Shown piece by piece: positions 25,576 through 34,968 of a stretch of 64,000 bases of DNA. Position numbers and translations under genes: made by a program. Numbering within the stretch: position 1 is the first letter of the stretch; every line of letters starts with the position of its first letter. Where the stretch lies: assembly GCF_012516395.1 (NCBI RefSeq), contig NZ_CP051206.1, positions 124,001-188,000 of the forward strand, in the 5' to 3' direction. The DNA comes from Dolichospermum flos-aquae CCAP 1403/13F (GTDB lineage Bacteria; Cyanobacteriota; Cyanobacteriia; Cyanobacteriales; Nostocaceae). Below the pieces are notes generated by a model. That model had not been told where the DNA came from and did not search any database. It saw only the letters and a program-made list of their open reading frames with translations.

Positions 25576-27786
25576 ATGTCAGAAAACTACAGTATTCAAC
25601 TCAAAGCTGTTTATTCCCAAACAGTCCCCACTCCTGATGGGGTAAAACTGCCTGAAAATTGGTCTTTATCTTGGCATCAATTAGAAACTTTAAAAGCATT
25701 ACGCGATCCAAATATTGAAGTAGTTTTCAACACTGCGATGACAGGTGATGGTAAAAGTTTAGCCGGATATCTAGACATTTTACAAAAACATTCTCCAGTT
25801 TTAGGACTATATCCTACAAATGAACTTGCTAGAGATCAAGAAAAACAAATTAGGGGATATATTGATAAATTTAACCCTGAACATGAACCCCGTGTTAATC
25901 GTTTAAGTGGACAAGAATTAGAAATTTATGCTGAAGAAGAAAACTTAAAAAAAGGAGTAGCGTTAGAAACTCGCGCTGCACAGTCTGAAATTTTACTAAC
26001 TAACCCTGATATTTTTCACTATCTTCATTATGGGGCATATTTACTTTACAAAGATAATCCAGATAAACTTTGGAATAGAATAGATAAACGGTTTCATGTT
26101 ATCATATTTGATGAATTTCATGTATTCCAAGCCCCACAAATTGCCAGCGTAATTAACACAATGCTGTTGATTCGTCGTACTAACAGAAAGAAAAAGTTTT
26201 TATTTCTTTCTGCTACACCAAATCCGCAATTAATCGAAAGACTTAAATCAGCAGACTTTCGTGTTCATGAAATTAACCCATTGGAAAATAAGAAATATTA
26301 CTTCCCCAATAGTATTGATGAATCTCAGCAGCTAAAAACCCAAGGTTGGCGAAAAGTAGTAGGGGAAATATCATTACAGTTTATTAGTTTAGAATCTACA
26401 TCTAAATCTTCGGAAACTTGGCTCAAAGATAATGCAGAATTAATTTTAAATCATTTACAAATTCACCCAGGTAACAAAGGCGCAATTATTCTCAATTCCA
26501 TTGCTGCTGTAAAACGGTTAACAGAGTTTTTTACAACTTTTCTCGAACCTTATAATTTTACAGTTAAAGAAAACACAGGTTTATCTGGGAAGAAAACTAA
26601 AGAAGAATCTCTTGATGCTGACTTGGTTTTAGGAACAAGCACTATTGATGTTGGTGTAGATTTCAAAATCAATTTCTTGTTTTTTGAATCAGCAGATGCA
26701 GGAAATTTTATCCAGCGTTTAGGTAGACTAGGAAGACATGATAGTTATGAAAAGGATGGAAAGCAAATTAATTTTCATCACTTTACTGCTTATGCACTTG
26801 TCCCAGATTTTTTAGTGAAAAGGCTTTTTGAAAAAAATCAGGATGATGAAACACCACCTTTAAAAGTAGGTGAAGTTTATGAACGTCCATTTTTTCACAA
26901 TCAAATTAGAGATAAATACCGCAAAATCAATGATTTTACAGGTTATTACTTTAAGTGGGGAGTTGTTCAATCTATGCGACTGGTGCGACAGTTGGGACAT
27001 CCTAATATTAAACAACAATATGCAGCAGGAAGTCAGGAAGCACTCAAGAAAGATTGTGAGATAGTTTTTGGCACTGACAAAAGAAAAGCCAATCTTAAAG
27101 CCGCGTTTGTCCGTAGTAAAGAATGGGAAGAAAAATGGCACGAACTTTCAGGAAAAGATAAAGGAAATCCTATTTTAGAAGAAGCTGTGAGTTTTCGCGG
27201 TAAAAGTCCTTTACTGTGCGGAATTTATGACACTACAGAACAAAATGAAACTGATAAATTCAAAACCTACGATTTACCTGGTATTCTCAGCAACTTAGAA
27301 ATTGAACCAATGACAGCTACAGAATTTGAACGTCGGCGCAAAGAAATTTCAAAAAGCACCGATACAGCCATTCCCAAAGGTAGATTTAAAGAATGTCTAG
27401 GGTTTATGAAATTAATTCGCTATCGTGAAGAAAGACTAGATTGGAAATTTACTTATCCTGAAGATTTGAAACCTTTTGCTGATACTTGGGATGTGCAGGT
27501 ATTATTAGATATTCAAGTTTGGCAACCTGCGAATTATTGGATTAGTGAAATTAACAAACAATTGAAAAAACAGGCATTAGTTAGTTATGTATTGCCTTTT
27601 CCTGTGGAGAGAGTACGTCAGCAAGGAAGATTACCCATGCACTTTCAGATTTATCCTATTAGTGATCAGTATAGTGTTTTGGATAATACACCTCCATACT
27701 GTATCGCCTTTGGGCAATCTGCACTGTTGCTAGACACCTTGACACATTGGTTTAAGAGTAAAGGGGATGAGATATGGATAGCGTAG
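25576..27786 (+). CDS. cas3: CRISPR-associated helicase Cas3' (type I-D)
   Basis: The start is at 25576 (MSENYSIQLKAVYSQ, after AAGGG), giving 736 residues. It has superfamily 2 helicase motifs: Walker A TAMTGDGKS (53-61), DEFH (179-182), LFLSATP (motif III, about 209-215) and QRLGRLGRHD (motif VI). There is no HD nuclease domain, as expected in type I-D, where the HD is carried by Cas10d. It unwinds target DNA after Cascade recognition. First gene of the locus; the array-proximal adaptation genes lie about 9 kb downstream. Confidence 0.93.
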   Translation: MSENYSIQLKAVYSQTVPTPDGVKLPENWSLSWHQLETLKALRDPNIEVVFNTAMTGDGKSLAGYLDILQKHSPVLGLYPTNELARDQEKQIRGYIDKFNPEHEPRVNRLSGQELEIYAEEENLKKGVALETRAAQSEILLTNPDIFHYLHYGAYLLYKDNPDKLWNRIDKRFHVIIFDEFHVFQAPQIASVINTMLLIRRTNRKKKFLFLSATPNPQLIERLKSADFRVHEINPLENKKYYFPNSIDESQQLKTQGWRKVVGEISLQFISLESTSKSSETWLKDNAELILNHLQIHPGNKGAIILNSIAAVKRLTEFFTTFLEPYNFTVKENTGLSGKKTKEESLDADLVLGTSTIDVGVDFKINFLFFESADAGNFIQRLGRLGRHDSYEKDGKQINFHHFTAYALVPDFLVKRLFEKNQDDETPPLKVGEVYERPFFHNQIRDKYRKINDFTGYYFKWGVVQSMRLVRQLGHPNIKQQYAAGSQEALKKDCEIVFGTDKRKANLKAAFVRSKEWEEKWHELSGKDKGNPILEEAVSFRGKSPLLCGIYDTTEQNETDKFKTYDLPGILSNLEIEPMTATEFERRRKEISKSTDTAIPKGRFKECLGFMKLIRYREERLDWKFTYPEDLKPFADTWDVQVLLDIQVWQPANYWISEINKQLKKQALVSYVLPFPVERVRQQGRLPMHFQIYPISDQYSVLDNTPPYCIAFGQSALLLDTLTHWFKSKGDEIWIA

Positions 27787-27895
27787 TGTTGATATCCCTA
27801 ATAGGGTTTCGCTGCTTTTGTAAGCAGGGTAGAGTCAGCATCAGTGAATGATGAGTCTGTGTTTCAATCCCTAAGAAGGGATTATTGATTTTAAG
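27786..27895. CRISPR. Degenerate CRISPR-like relic (two repeat-like units, one spacer)
   Basis: Unit 1 (about 27786-27824) contains GATATCCCTAATAGGGTTTC. Unit 2 (27861-27895) begins GTTTCAATCCCTAAGAAGGG. About 36 bases lie between, the usual spacer size. Both resemble the reverse complement of the main repeat's 3' half (GTTTCAATCCCTAATAGGG) but diverge after it, so they derive from another repeat type. Too short and decayed to be an active array. Confidence 0.5.
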
Positions 27896-28062
27896 ACCCT
27901 ACCAACTAAGGATAGCATGAAAAATTGATTTATTTTATTTATGGTTACAGAATCATTATTCACTGATATTTTGTTAAAAAAATTTTTTAACTAAAATTTA
28001 CTGGTCTAAATAAAAAGACTATGCTAGGCTCTAAGTAATCCTTTAAAGCAGGACAAACTTAG

Positions 28063-28308
28063 ATGCAAAGCCATAACCCTGACCCCTTAGACCAATTGCG
28101 TTATGTCATCAATGATCTAATTGATCGAATTAAAGCGCAGCAACATCATAACCTCATTCAAGATAATCGCATTTCAGACCATGACCGTCGAATTGAAGAA
28201 ATGGAGGAATCAATGGACTTATTCTTTAGAAAAATTCATCAATTTGATTATCTAATTGGTAGAAATCAGGAACTAGAAGAAAAAAATAATTTTGACTGGA
28301 AAGATTGA
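28063..28308 (+). CDS. Small coiled-coil protein of unknown function
   Basis: This 81-residue acidic protein reads MQSHNPDPLDQLRYVINDLIDR followed by heptad-like HDRRIEEMEESMDLFFRKIHQFD, predicting a coiled coil. No family recognised. It is 12 bases upstream of the DUF1016 nuclease gene and 276 bases after cas3', so it may be co-expressed with the nuclease. Confidence 0.55.
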   Translation: MQSHNPDPLDQLRYVINDLIDRIKAQQHHNLIQDNRISDHDRRIEEMEESMDLFFRKIHQFDYLIGRNQELEEKNNFDWKD

Positions 28309-28320
28309 AATATTGTCATT

Positions 28321-29340
28321 ATGAGTAATTCCATTTCTGACGAATACACACATCTACTTATGGAAGTACAACAAAGGATTCGTTCCGCCCAGTATAAAGC
28401 ATTAAAGGCAGTTAATCGGGAAATGATTAACTTGTATTGGGATATTGGGCAGATGATTGTCATCAAACAACAGGATGCTATTTGGGGTAAATCAGTAGTA
28501 GAACAATTAGCAAAAGACTTACAAACAGAGTTTCCTGGTATTAGTGGTTTTTCTGCTCGCAATATCTGGAATATGCGAAATTTTTACGTCACATATAGCC
28601 AAAATGAAAAACTGCAACCAATGGTTACAGAAATTGGATGGACTCATAATATAGTCATTTTAGAAAAGTGTAAAGATGACTTAGAACGAGAGTTTTATAT
28701 TAGAATGACTCGAAAATTTGGCTGGACAAAAAATGTTTTAATTCACCAAATTGAAAATCAAACTTATGAAAAAACTCTGTTAAATCAAACTAACTTTGAT
28801 CAAAATATTTCAGTAGAGATACGTAATCAATTAAAACTTGCCGTTAAGGATGAATATACCTTTGATTTTTTAGAATTAGCAGATGAACACAGCGAACGAC
28901 AGCTAGAAGAGTCAATTTTAGCAAAAGTTCAACCATTCCTGCAAGAGATGGGTGGTATATTTGCCTTTATTGGTAGTCAATATCGCCTAGAAGTTGATGA
29001 TGAAGAATATTTTATAGATATCCTATTATATCATCGGCGTTTAAAGTGTTTGGTAGCAATAGAATTAAAAATTGGTAAATTTTTACCTGAATATGTGGGC
29101 AAAATGCAGTTTTATTTAGCTGTTTTAGATAACACAGTAAAACTACCAGAGGAAAATCCTTCTATTGGTATTATTCTTTGTAAATCCAAACAGAGAACTA
29201 TTGTTGAATATGCACTCAAGGAATCTAATAAACCAATTGGTGTGGCAACTTACCAAATAGTTTCTAAATTACCACAAGAACTAAAAAATCAACTTCCAGA
29301 TCCAGAACAAGTTGCTAAATTGCTAGAAGGATTTGAATAA
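28321..29340 (+). CDS. DUF1016 / PD-(D/E)XK nuclease-family protein (YhcG-like)
   Basis: This 339-residue protein has an N-terminal DUF1016 helical domain (about 15-150, with INLYWDIGQMI, FSARNIWNMRNFY and LQPMVTEIGWTHNIVILEKC). A C-terminal PD-(D/E)XK fold follows, with D233 (YFIDILLYHRRL), E248-x-K250 (AIELKIGKF) and Q263. The family is found with restriction and mobile islands and is thought to cut DNA or aid recombination. It lies inside the type I-D region between cas3' and cas10d, where it is not a standard component. Confidence 0.87.
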   Translation: MSNSISDEYTHLLMEVQQRIRSAQYKALKAVNREMINLYWDIGQMIVIKQQDAIWGKSVVEQLAKDLQTEFPGISGFSARNIWNMRNFYVTYSQNEKLQPMVTEIGWTHNIVILEKCKDDLEREFYIRMTRKFGWTKNVLIHQIENQTYEKTLLNQTNFDQNISVEIRNQLKLAVKDEYTFDFLELADEHSERQLEESILAKVQPFLQEMGGIFAFIGSQYRLEVDDEEYFIDILLYHRRLKCLVAIELKIGKFLPEYVGKMQFYLAVLDNTVKLPEENPSIGIILCKSKQRTIVEYALKESNKPIGVATYQIVSKLPQELKNQLPDPEQVAKLLEGFE

Positions 29341-29357
29341 AAATTCAGTCTTAAAAC

Positions 29358-29783
29358 ATGAATAACAATGATTTAATTGTGAATCAAATAAAGTTAATAA
29401 CCAAATATTACCAGACATTAGAAAAACTTGGTTTGATTAGTCTTGATGATTTCTTAGCTGATTATTCTCAACAACTTCTTGCAGAAAGACTTTTACACCT
29501 AATAACTCAAACCGCAATAGATATTAATCATCACATCTTATCAAAACTAAATCCTGGAAATCATACTACTAACTTTGATTCATTCATAGAGCTTGCTCAA
29601 TATGAAGTCATCACACCAGAATTAGCACAAGAATTAACACCATCAACAGGACTAATAAAACACCTCGTTTATGAATATTATGATATAGATCCAAATCAAG
29701 TTTTTATGGCAATGCGTTTTGCTTTAAAGCAATATCCACTTTATGTCAGACAACTTAACTCTTACTTAATTTTCTTGGAATAA
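29358..29783 (+). CDS. HepT-like (DUF86) HEPN protein lacking the catalytic motif
   Basis: This 141-residue all-helical protein aligns along its length with HepT toxins (for example DSFIELAQYEVITPELAQEL, then GLIKHLVYEYYDID). HepT ribonucleases need an R-x4-6-H-x-Y motif, usually GLRNxxVHxY. Here R is I100 and H is Y105, while Y107 remains. So the fold is kept but the RNase or AMP-acceptor chemistry is probably lost. No MntA-type nucleotidyltransferase gene is next to it. It is 4 bases before cas10d, clearly in the Cas operon. Confidence 0.8.
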   Translation: MNNNDLIVNQIKLITKYYQTLEKLGLISLDDFLADYSQQLLAERLLHLITQTAIDINHHILSKLNPGNHTTNFDSFIELAQYEVITPELAQELTPSTGLIKHLVYEYYDIDPNQVFMAMRFALKQYPLYVRQLNSYLIFLE

Positions 29784-29787
29784 AACA

Positions 29788-32700
29788 ATGGCTAAAAAAA
29801 GTAAAAAATTAAATGATCATCAACAATTATCACTTTTAGAAGTAGAAATAACTGATGATTCAAACCCTGAATTATCAGATGATGATTGGATGTCTGGGGA
29901 TGATTCTGATTTTGAATATACATCTAATCTAAAAGTTGAAACAAAATCAGCAGCAATACTCACACTCAAGTTACTGCAAAATGCAATTAAATCAGAAAAT
30001 CATGATGATTTAATCATGCAAGAATTTAGTGATTACGTTTTACCTAATCTTTTACGGGTAGCGGTTGGAGTCACAGCCAAAGGTGGTAAATTTTTTGATT
30101 ACCTCGATAAAAAGAAACAAGAAGAAATAGAAAATTATCATCAAAACAATTTAGGAAGAAATCAAAAATTAAAAGAACCGAAAAAAATTGATCGTAGAAA
30201 TGCAGGTGATCAATCCCTAAATACTCATTTACTCAATGGGTTACTACCAGCTAATTTAATAGAACGTCGTCTAAAGAAACTTGATACAACTGCAAGAAGA
30301 GTTATTCAAGAACAAGAAAGGCGACTATTAATTGCTGGGTTTATTCTCCATGATTTTGAAAAATTTGATTATCGGCTATTTCTGAAAATGCCAGATAAAT
30401 ATAAAGCAATTTATCAAGATAGAGAACAAGACATTCGTAAATTATCTGTAAATGAACATCGGGAAATTATAGATGTGATGGTTTGTGAATTAGGACTTGA
30501 TAAATTTGTCAGTCCTGATGAACCAGACGCATGGCTAGAATATCGAGATGATTTGTTATTTATTGCCTATAATGCCCAGCGTCGGAATGATACAAATCTC
30601 AATCTTTCTGAGTATGGTTTACACCCATTAATTGATGATAATATCCTGATATGTCTTGCTGATTTAACTTGTTTAGCTGATTTACTTTCCTCGATTATCA
30701 AACATCCTCAAGATGCGGAAAATCAGACATTAAATGGAATTCTTCACAGTCTCAGTGATGGTAAATTGAAATTCACCTATCATCACATTGCCGAAAATAG
30801 AGGTGTTTTAACCAACGTTGTTAATAATGCAGTAATTGAAGCTCACACTAACTTAAATACTGACGAAAATAGATATTATCAACCTTTGTTATATCTACCC
30901 ACAGGGGTAATTTATCTAGCGTTGCGTGATGCTCCTCTTATTTCACCAGAAATTTTACCAGACATGGTAGTTAATAAGATTAAATCCCTTTGTTCTGGTC
31001 AATTAAAACTCAGACAAACGGGATTTGGGAGAGATGGAAAAGGCATGAAATATGCTGAATATTACAACCTCTTTTTTGATTCTTCCGGTTTAATGCAAGT
31101 TGCGTTAGATGCTACCTTACGCATTCTCAATTCTGGTAAAACTTCTGTTGCTAAAAGTCGCAGTGAGAATTTAGTTAAGTTCCAAAAACAAAATGTTTTA
31201 TCTGCTGACTATGATTTTCAATTTGATGATGATATTCGCATTGATCAAATTGCCGAATTTGGTGATTTAATTACTCGCAAAATTTGGGAAGAAACCGTTG
31301 AAAGAATTGAAATAGAGAGAAAGAAAGATAAAAAGTTACCAGAAGTCCCGAATTTTGATTTAACTCACAAAGTTGCAGAGTTTTGGAACTTAACAGAATA
31401 TTTACCGCAAGTTCGAGAAATTCAACGCATTAATGAAAGTTTAAAAGAACAAAAATTAAAGGGTAATACGGGAGGTGTACCTTATGAATGGTATTATCTA
31501 GCGGCTAAATATTTGGAAAAATATCCCGGTATTGAAGATGTCCGCGAAAACTGTCAACAGGTAATTTATTACTTAACAGATTTAATTTCCCCAATTCTGG
31601 CACAGTATCAATTACCTGATGGTTGGGATGATTTAAGGTTGTGGGTATCAAGAGTTATCATGTTACCTAATACTAATAAATCAACATCTGTCAAAACTGA
31701 AGTTGATAATTTCATCAATGAGTTGAGTAATTATAATGCTGCCAAAAAATCAGGCAGAGGTAAACAATTAATTTGCTCAATTTCTCATTCTGCATATACT
31801 GTCACTGAACAGATGGAGTCAGCAGTTTTATTTACACCTCAAGTTTATACAAATAAACAAATGTTAGGAGGTTCTAACGCTAAACGGAATATTTCTAGTA
31901 TTGCTAGTGTAGAAATGATGTTGAGACAAATATTAATGAATCAAACTCAAGCAGTCGGTAAAAGATTTGAAGATGGTAAATATCGCTATCTCTACTTTTA
32001 TCCAACTTATTATTTCACCCCAGAAACTAATAAGTTTTTACAAAAAGCTTACATGAACATTGCTCAAACTCGTTTTGATACTAGCATCCGTAATCATTTC
32101 ATTAGTAAAGATTTACAGGTTGATTTAACCAAAGAAAATTATCAATGTGTGGATAGTTTCTTAATTGATGAAAATTTAGATAGTGAAAAAGATCGCACTT
32201 TTAAACTTTCCTATCCAGAAGATCAACCTTTAACTTTTTATTTCATGGCTTTACCTCCTGGAAGGGATAGCACTGATACAGAATCTTGGGTAATGCCGAG
32301 TTGGTTAGCGTTCGCTTTTCCGATGATTTTAGATGTGAAAACTGTGGTTTCTGAGTCTCCTATTCCCCCATTTAATGATGGTGCAGAATTTGAAGAAACG
32401 GTATTTCTGGATAGTGCGCCTCATGCTTTTCGGACTATAGTAAAAAGAGATAGATTCAGACTTGATTATATTCTTGAAGGTTGGGAAGAGTCTGGTATTC
32501 AATATCCTGCACCTTTAAATGTTTTAACTGCTGCTTATGCTATCCATTTAGATGTTAATGCAAAGCAAGGTAAGACTGGCTATGATGCTAATTGGGGTAA
32601 ATTTACAGAATTAGCCAAGGATTTTGAAACCAGTCCACTTCATGTCTTTGCTTATCTGAATAAATGGGTGCGTAATCAAAAACTTGAAACGGCAAGGATT

Positions 32701-33267
32701 GAAAAAATCAAACTTTACACCTATCATTTTTACCCTTGTTTTGACCCTTATGTAAAATTTGATTCTACTCAGGAGAAATTAATTGTGGAAGAAAGATCAA
32801 CCTTGAATCATCCTAAAAATTTAACGGAACTTTATCGCCGTTTTTATCGAGCTAATAAAAGGTTTAATCCTAAAGCTAATGCTGTTTTAAAACCCATTGA
32901 TATTGCTGCGGATATTATTCTCAAAGCAGATTTATGTATGTTTGGTGGAGAAGTTTTAACTTCAACTGTAGCGGCAGAGGTTTTTAAACTCATGGATCGG
33001 GTACATTCTTCTACTGCTGAAGGACGTTGGATTATGAGTAAAAGGGAGGAAGAAAGACAAGCTGTTTTAGAGTTTGCAAGGTATTTTGTAGAGGATGTTT
33101 TTGAGGAGTGTTTTAAAGGCGATCGCGCACGTTTAGCAGGTCGTCAATTAAACCTCATTCGTGATACCTGTGAATTTCTTTATCGTTTAGCAGATGATGA
33201 AGAACGTAAAGCACGTCCCCAAGATGAACCTGATGAAATTACCGAGATTGAAACTGAGGAAAACTAG
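29788..33267 (+). CDS. cas10d: Type I-D large subunit Cas10d (Csc3)
   Basis: This 1159-residue protein is the large subunit of the type I-D effector. An acidic N-terminal tail (15-45) precedes an HD nuclease domain with H188-D189 in GFILHDFEKFD and NEHREIID downstream. The Palm-like remainder has no visible GGDD cyclase motif, as expected for Cas10d. A C-terminal helical region follows (LCMFGGEVLTSTVAAEVFKLMDRVHSS). Length matches Csc3. It cleaves target DNA in the complex with Csc1/Csc2/Cas6. It is followed after 3 bases by the PD-(D/E)XK gene. Confidence 0.93.
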   Translation: MAKKSKKLNDHQQLSLLEVEITDDSNPELSDDDWMSGDDSDFEYTSNLKVETKSAAILTLKLLQNAIKSENHDDLIMQEFSDYVLPNLLRVAVGVTAKGGKFFDYLDKKKQEEIENYHQNNLGRNQKLKEPKKIDRRNAGDQSLNTHLLNGLLPANLIERRLKKLDTTARRVIQEQERRLLIAGFILHDFEKFDYRLFLKMPDKYKAIYQDREQDIRKLSVNEHREIIDVMVCELGLDKFVSPDEPDAWLEYRDDLLFIAYNAQRRNDTNLNLSEYGLHPLIDDNILICLADLTCLADLLSSIIKHPQDAENQTLNGILHSLSDGKLKFTYHHIAENRGVLTNVVNNAVIEAHTNLNTDENRYYQPLLYLPTGVIYLALRDAPLISPEILPDMVVNKIKSLCSGQLKLRQTGFGRDGKGMKYAEYYNLFFDSSGLMQVALDATLRILNSGKTSVAKSRSENLVKFQKQNVLSADYDFQFDDDIRIDQIAEFGDLITRKIWEETVERIEIERKKDKKLPEVPNFDLTHKVAEFWNLTEYLPQVREIQRINESLKEQKLKGNTGGVPYEWYYLAAKYLEKYPGIEDVRENCQQVIYYLTDLISPILAQYQLPDGWDDLRLWVSRVIMLPNTNKSTSVKTEVDNFINELSNYNAAKKSGRGKQLICSISHSAYTVTEQMESAVLFTPQVYTNKQMLGGSNAKRNISSIASVEMMLRQILMNQTQAVGKRFEDGKYRYLYFYPTYYFTPETNKFLQKAYMNIAQTRFDTSIRNHFISKDLQVDLTKENYQCVDSFLIDENLDSEKDRTFKLSYPEDQPLTFYFMALPPGRDSTDTESWVMPSWLAFAFPMILDVKTVVSESPIPPFNDGAEFEETVFLDSAPHAFRTIVKRDRFRLDYILEGWEESGIQYPAPLNVLTAAYAIHLDVNAKQGKTGYDANWGKFTELAKDFETSPLHVFAYLNKWVRNQKLETARIEKIKLYTYHFYPCFDPYVKFDSTQEKLIVEERSTLNHPKNLTELYRRFYRANKRFNPKANAVLKPIDIAADIILKADLCMFGGEVLTSTVAAEVFKLMDRVHSSTAEGRWIMSKREEERQAVLEFARYFVEDVFEECFKGDRARLAGRQLNLIRDTCEFLYRLADDEERKARPQDEPDEITEIETEEN

Positions 33268-33270
33268 ATT

Positions 33271-33876
33271 ATGACTATTATTGATCCTACTCAGTCTTAT
33301 ACTTTTAGCAAATATTTTGAGATGCACATTTCACCTCAAGATTTTGCTCAGGAATTTGGTTATACATTTACTCGAAAACGTTTGAGTTTACCCCAATATC
33401 AAGAGAACCTAGATCGATTAAAAGAATTGCAAGAACGACTTGATGAAATCCTTCCATACTTTGATTTAGCAAATGAGACAAGTCGCCGAGAAGTATTAAT
33501 TTCTCCAATAATTTTAGATTTAGTTCACTATACTAAATCTGATGTGAGAATTGAGTATCAAATTAAAGTCAGCGAACAACTACAAGGTTACTTTGATTAT
33601 CTAATAAGAAATCGAAACAACCTCTTGGTAATCGAAGCTAAAAAAGAGGATTTGGATTATGGTATGACTCAGCTTTTTGCAGAATTAATTGCCCTAGATA
33701 AATGGCAAGAAAATCAACAACAAACTCATCTTATCGGTTCAGTTACTACTGGTAAAATATGGGAATTTGCCCAACTTGATCGCACTAATAGACACATCGA
33801 TCAAGGACTGGATAGCTATCGCGTTCCTGATGACTTAGACCCCTTAATGCGGATTCTCGTTCAAACTCTCATTTAA
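33271..33876 (+). CDS. PD-(D/E)XK nuclease-like protein embedded in the cas operon
   Basis: This 201-residue protein resembles the N-terminal nuclease domain of type I restriction HsdR and related single-domain proteins. It has ETSRREVLISPIILDLV (conserved E74), GYFDYLIRN (D109), LLVIEAKKED (E122-x-K124) and MTQLFAEL (Q-motif). All active-site residues appear present. It starts 3 bases after cas10d and lies just before csc2, so it is translated with the effector genes. It is not a recognised core type I-D component; a DNA-processing accessory is the best guess. Confidence 0.78.
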   Translation: MTIIDPTQSYTFSKYFEMHISPQDFAQEFGYTFTRKRLSLPQYQENLDRLKELQERLDEILPYFDLANETSRREVLISPIILDLVHYTKSDVRIEYQIKVSEQLQGYFDYLIRNRNNLLVIEAKKEDLDYGMTQLFAELIALDKWQENQQQTHLIGSVTTGKIWEFAQLDRTNRHIDQGLDSYRVPDDLDPLMRILVQTLI

Positions 33877-33919
33877 TTTGCTCTCATCGCTATTAAAAAT
33901 TTATTTCCAGGAGAAAAAC

Positions 33920-34963
33920 ATGACACTCTTAAAAACCGTTGACGCTAAATTATTTCAATCAGAAATTCCCTATAAACCAATGGGAAAATATGTTCACTTT
34001 CTCACCGTTCGTGTTACCGAATCTTATCCATTATTTCAAACAGATAGCGAACTAAATAAAGCACGGGTAAGGGCTGGAGTTAAAGATAAAAACACCATTA
34101 GCCGTCTTTCAATGTTCAAGCGTAAACAGTCAACACCAGAAAGATTAGTCGGTCGGGAATTATTGCGAAAATATGAATTTATGAAAGCAGAAGAATGTGA
34201 ATATAACGTATCTTTTGCAATGGATAATCCTGATTGTATAATTTACGGTTTTGCTATTGGTGATTCTGGTTCAGAAAAATCAAAAGTTGTTGTAGATACG
34301 GCATTTTCAATTACAGCTTTTGATGAATCTCATGAAACATTTACTCTCAATGCTCCTTTTGAAAATGGTACAATGGCTTCTAAAGGAGAAAGTGGTTCTA
34401 AACCTGGTGAAGTTACTAGCAGAATTAACCAACAAGATCACATTAGACCACAAGTATTTTTCCCCAGTATTGTCACTTTAAAAGACCCCACAGAAGCTAG
34501 TTTTCTTTATGTTTTTAATAACATCCTCAGAACTCGTCACTATGGCGCACAAACAACTCGTACAGGTCGCGTGAGAAATGAGTTAATTGGGGTTATATTT
34601 GCTGATGGAGAAATTACCAGTAATCTGCGGTGGACTCAAGCAATATATGACGAAATGAAAGCAAATAATACTCTCAAATCACCAGATCCTTTAGATGAAG
34701 ATGATGTAATTGCTGCTGCTAAAAGTGCAATTGAGAATTTAATGAATGATGAATTTATTGTGCATACAGATTTTATTGGTGATGCTTTTATACCTCTAAT
34801 TAACGAAGTTAAAAACCTCACAAATAATGAAGTAGGAATTAAATCACTTTTACAACAAGCTAATGATGAAGCCAAGGCTTATGCTAAAAAGCATATTAAA
34901 GGTAAGTCTGAAGAAGCAAAAACCGCAAAATCAAAAGCAGGTAAAAATGCTAAAGCGGAGTAA
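33920..34963 (+). CDS. csc2: Type I-D backbone protein Csc2 (Cas7d)
   Basis: The start is at 33920 (MTLLKTVDAKLFQSEIPYKPMGKY) with CAGGAG eight bases upstream; an in-frame TTG 14 codons earlier is unlikely. The 347-residue protein is a Cas7-group RAMP protein forming the crRNA-binding backbone. Family features are YVHFLTVRVTESYPLFQT, FENGTMASKGESGSKPGEV and FNNILRTRHYGAQTTRTGRVRNELIG. It has a lysine-rich C-terminal tail (KSEEAKTAKSKAGKNAKAE). It is followed by csc1 after 5 bases. Confidence 0.93.
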   Translation: MTLLKTVDAKLFQSEIPYKPMGKYVHFLTVRVTESYPLFQTDSELNKARVRAGVKDKNTISRLSMFKRKQSTPERLVGRELLRKYEFMKAEECEYNVSFAMDNPDCIIYGFAIGDSGSEKSKVVVDTAFSITAFDESHETFTLNAPFENGTMASKGESGSKPGEVTSRINQQDHIRPQVFFPSIVTLKDPTEASFLYVFNNILRTRHYGAQTTRTGRVRNELIGVIFADGEITSNLRWTQAIYDEMKANNTLKSPDPLDEDDVIAAAKSAIENLMNDEFIVHTDFIGDAFIPLINEVKNLTNNEVGIKSLLQQANDEAKAYAKKHIKGKSEEAKTAKSKAGKNAKAE

Positions 34964-34968
34964 CAAAA

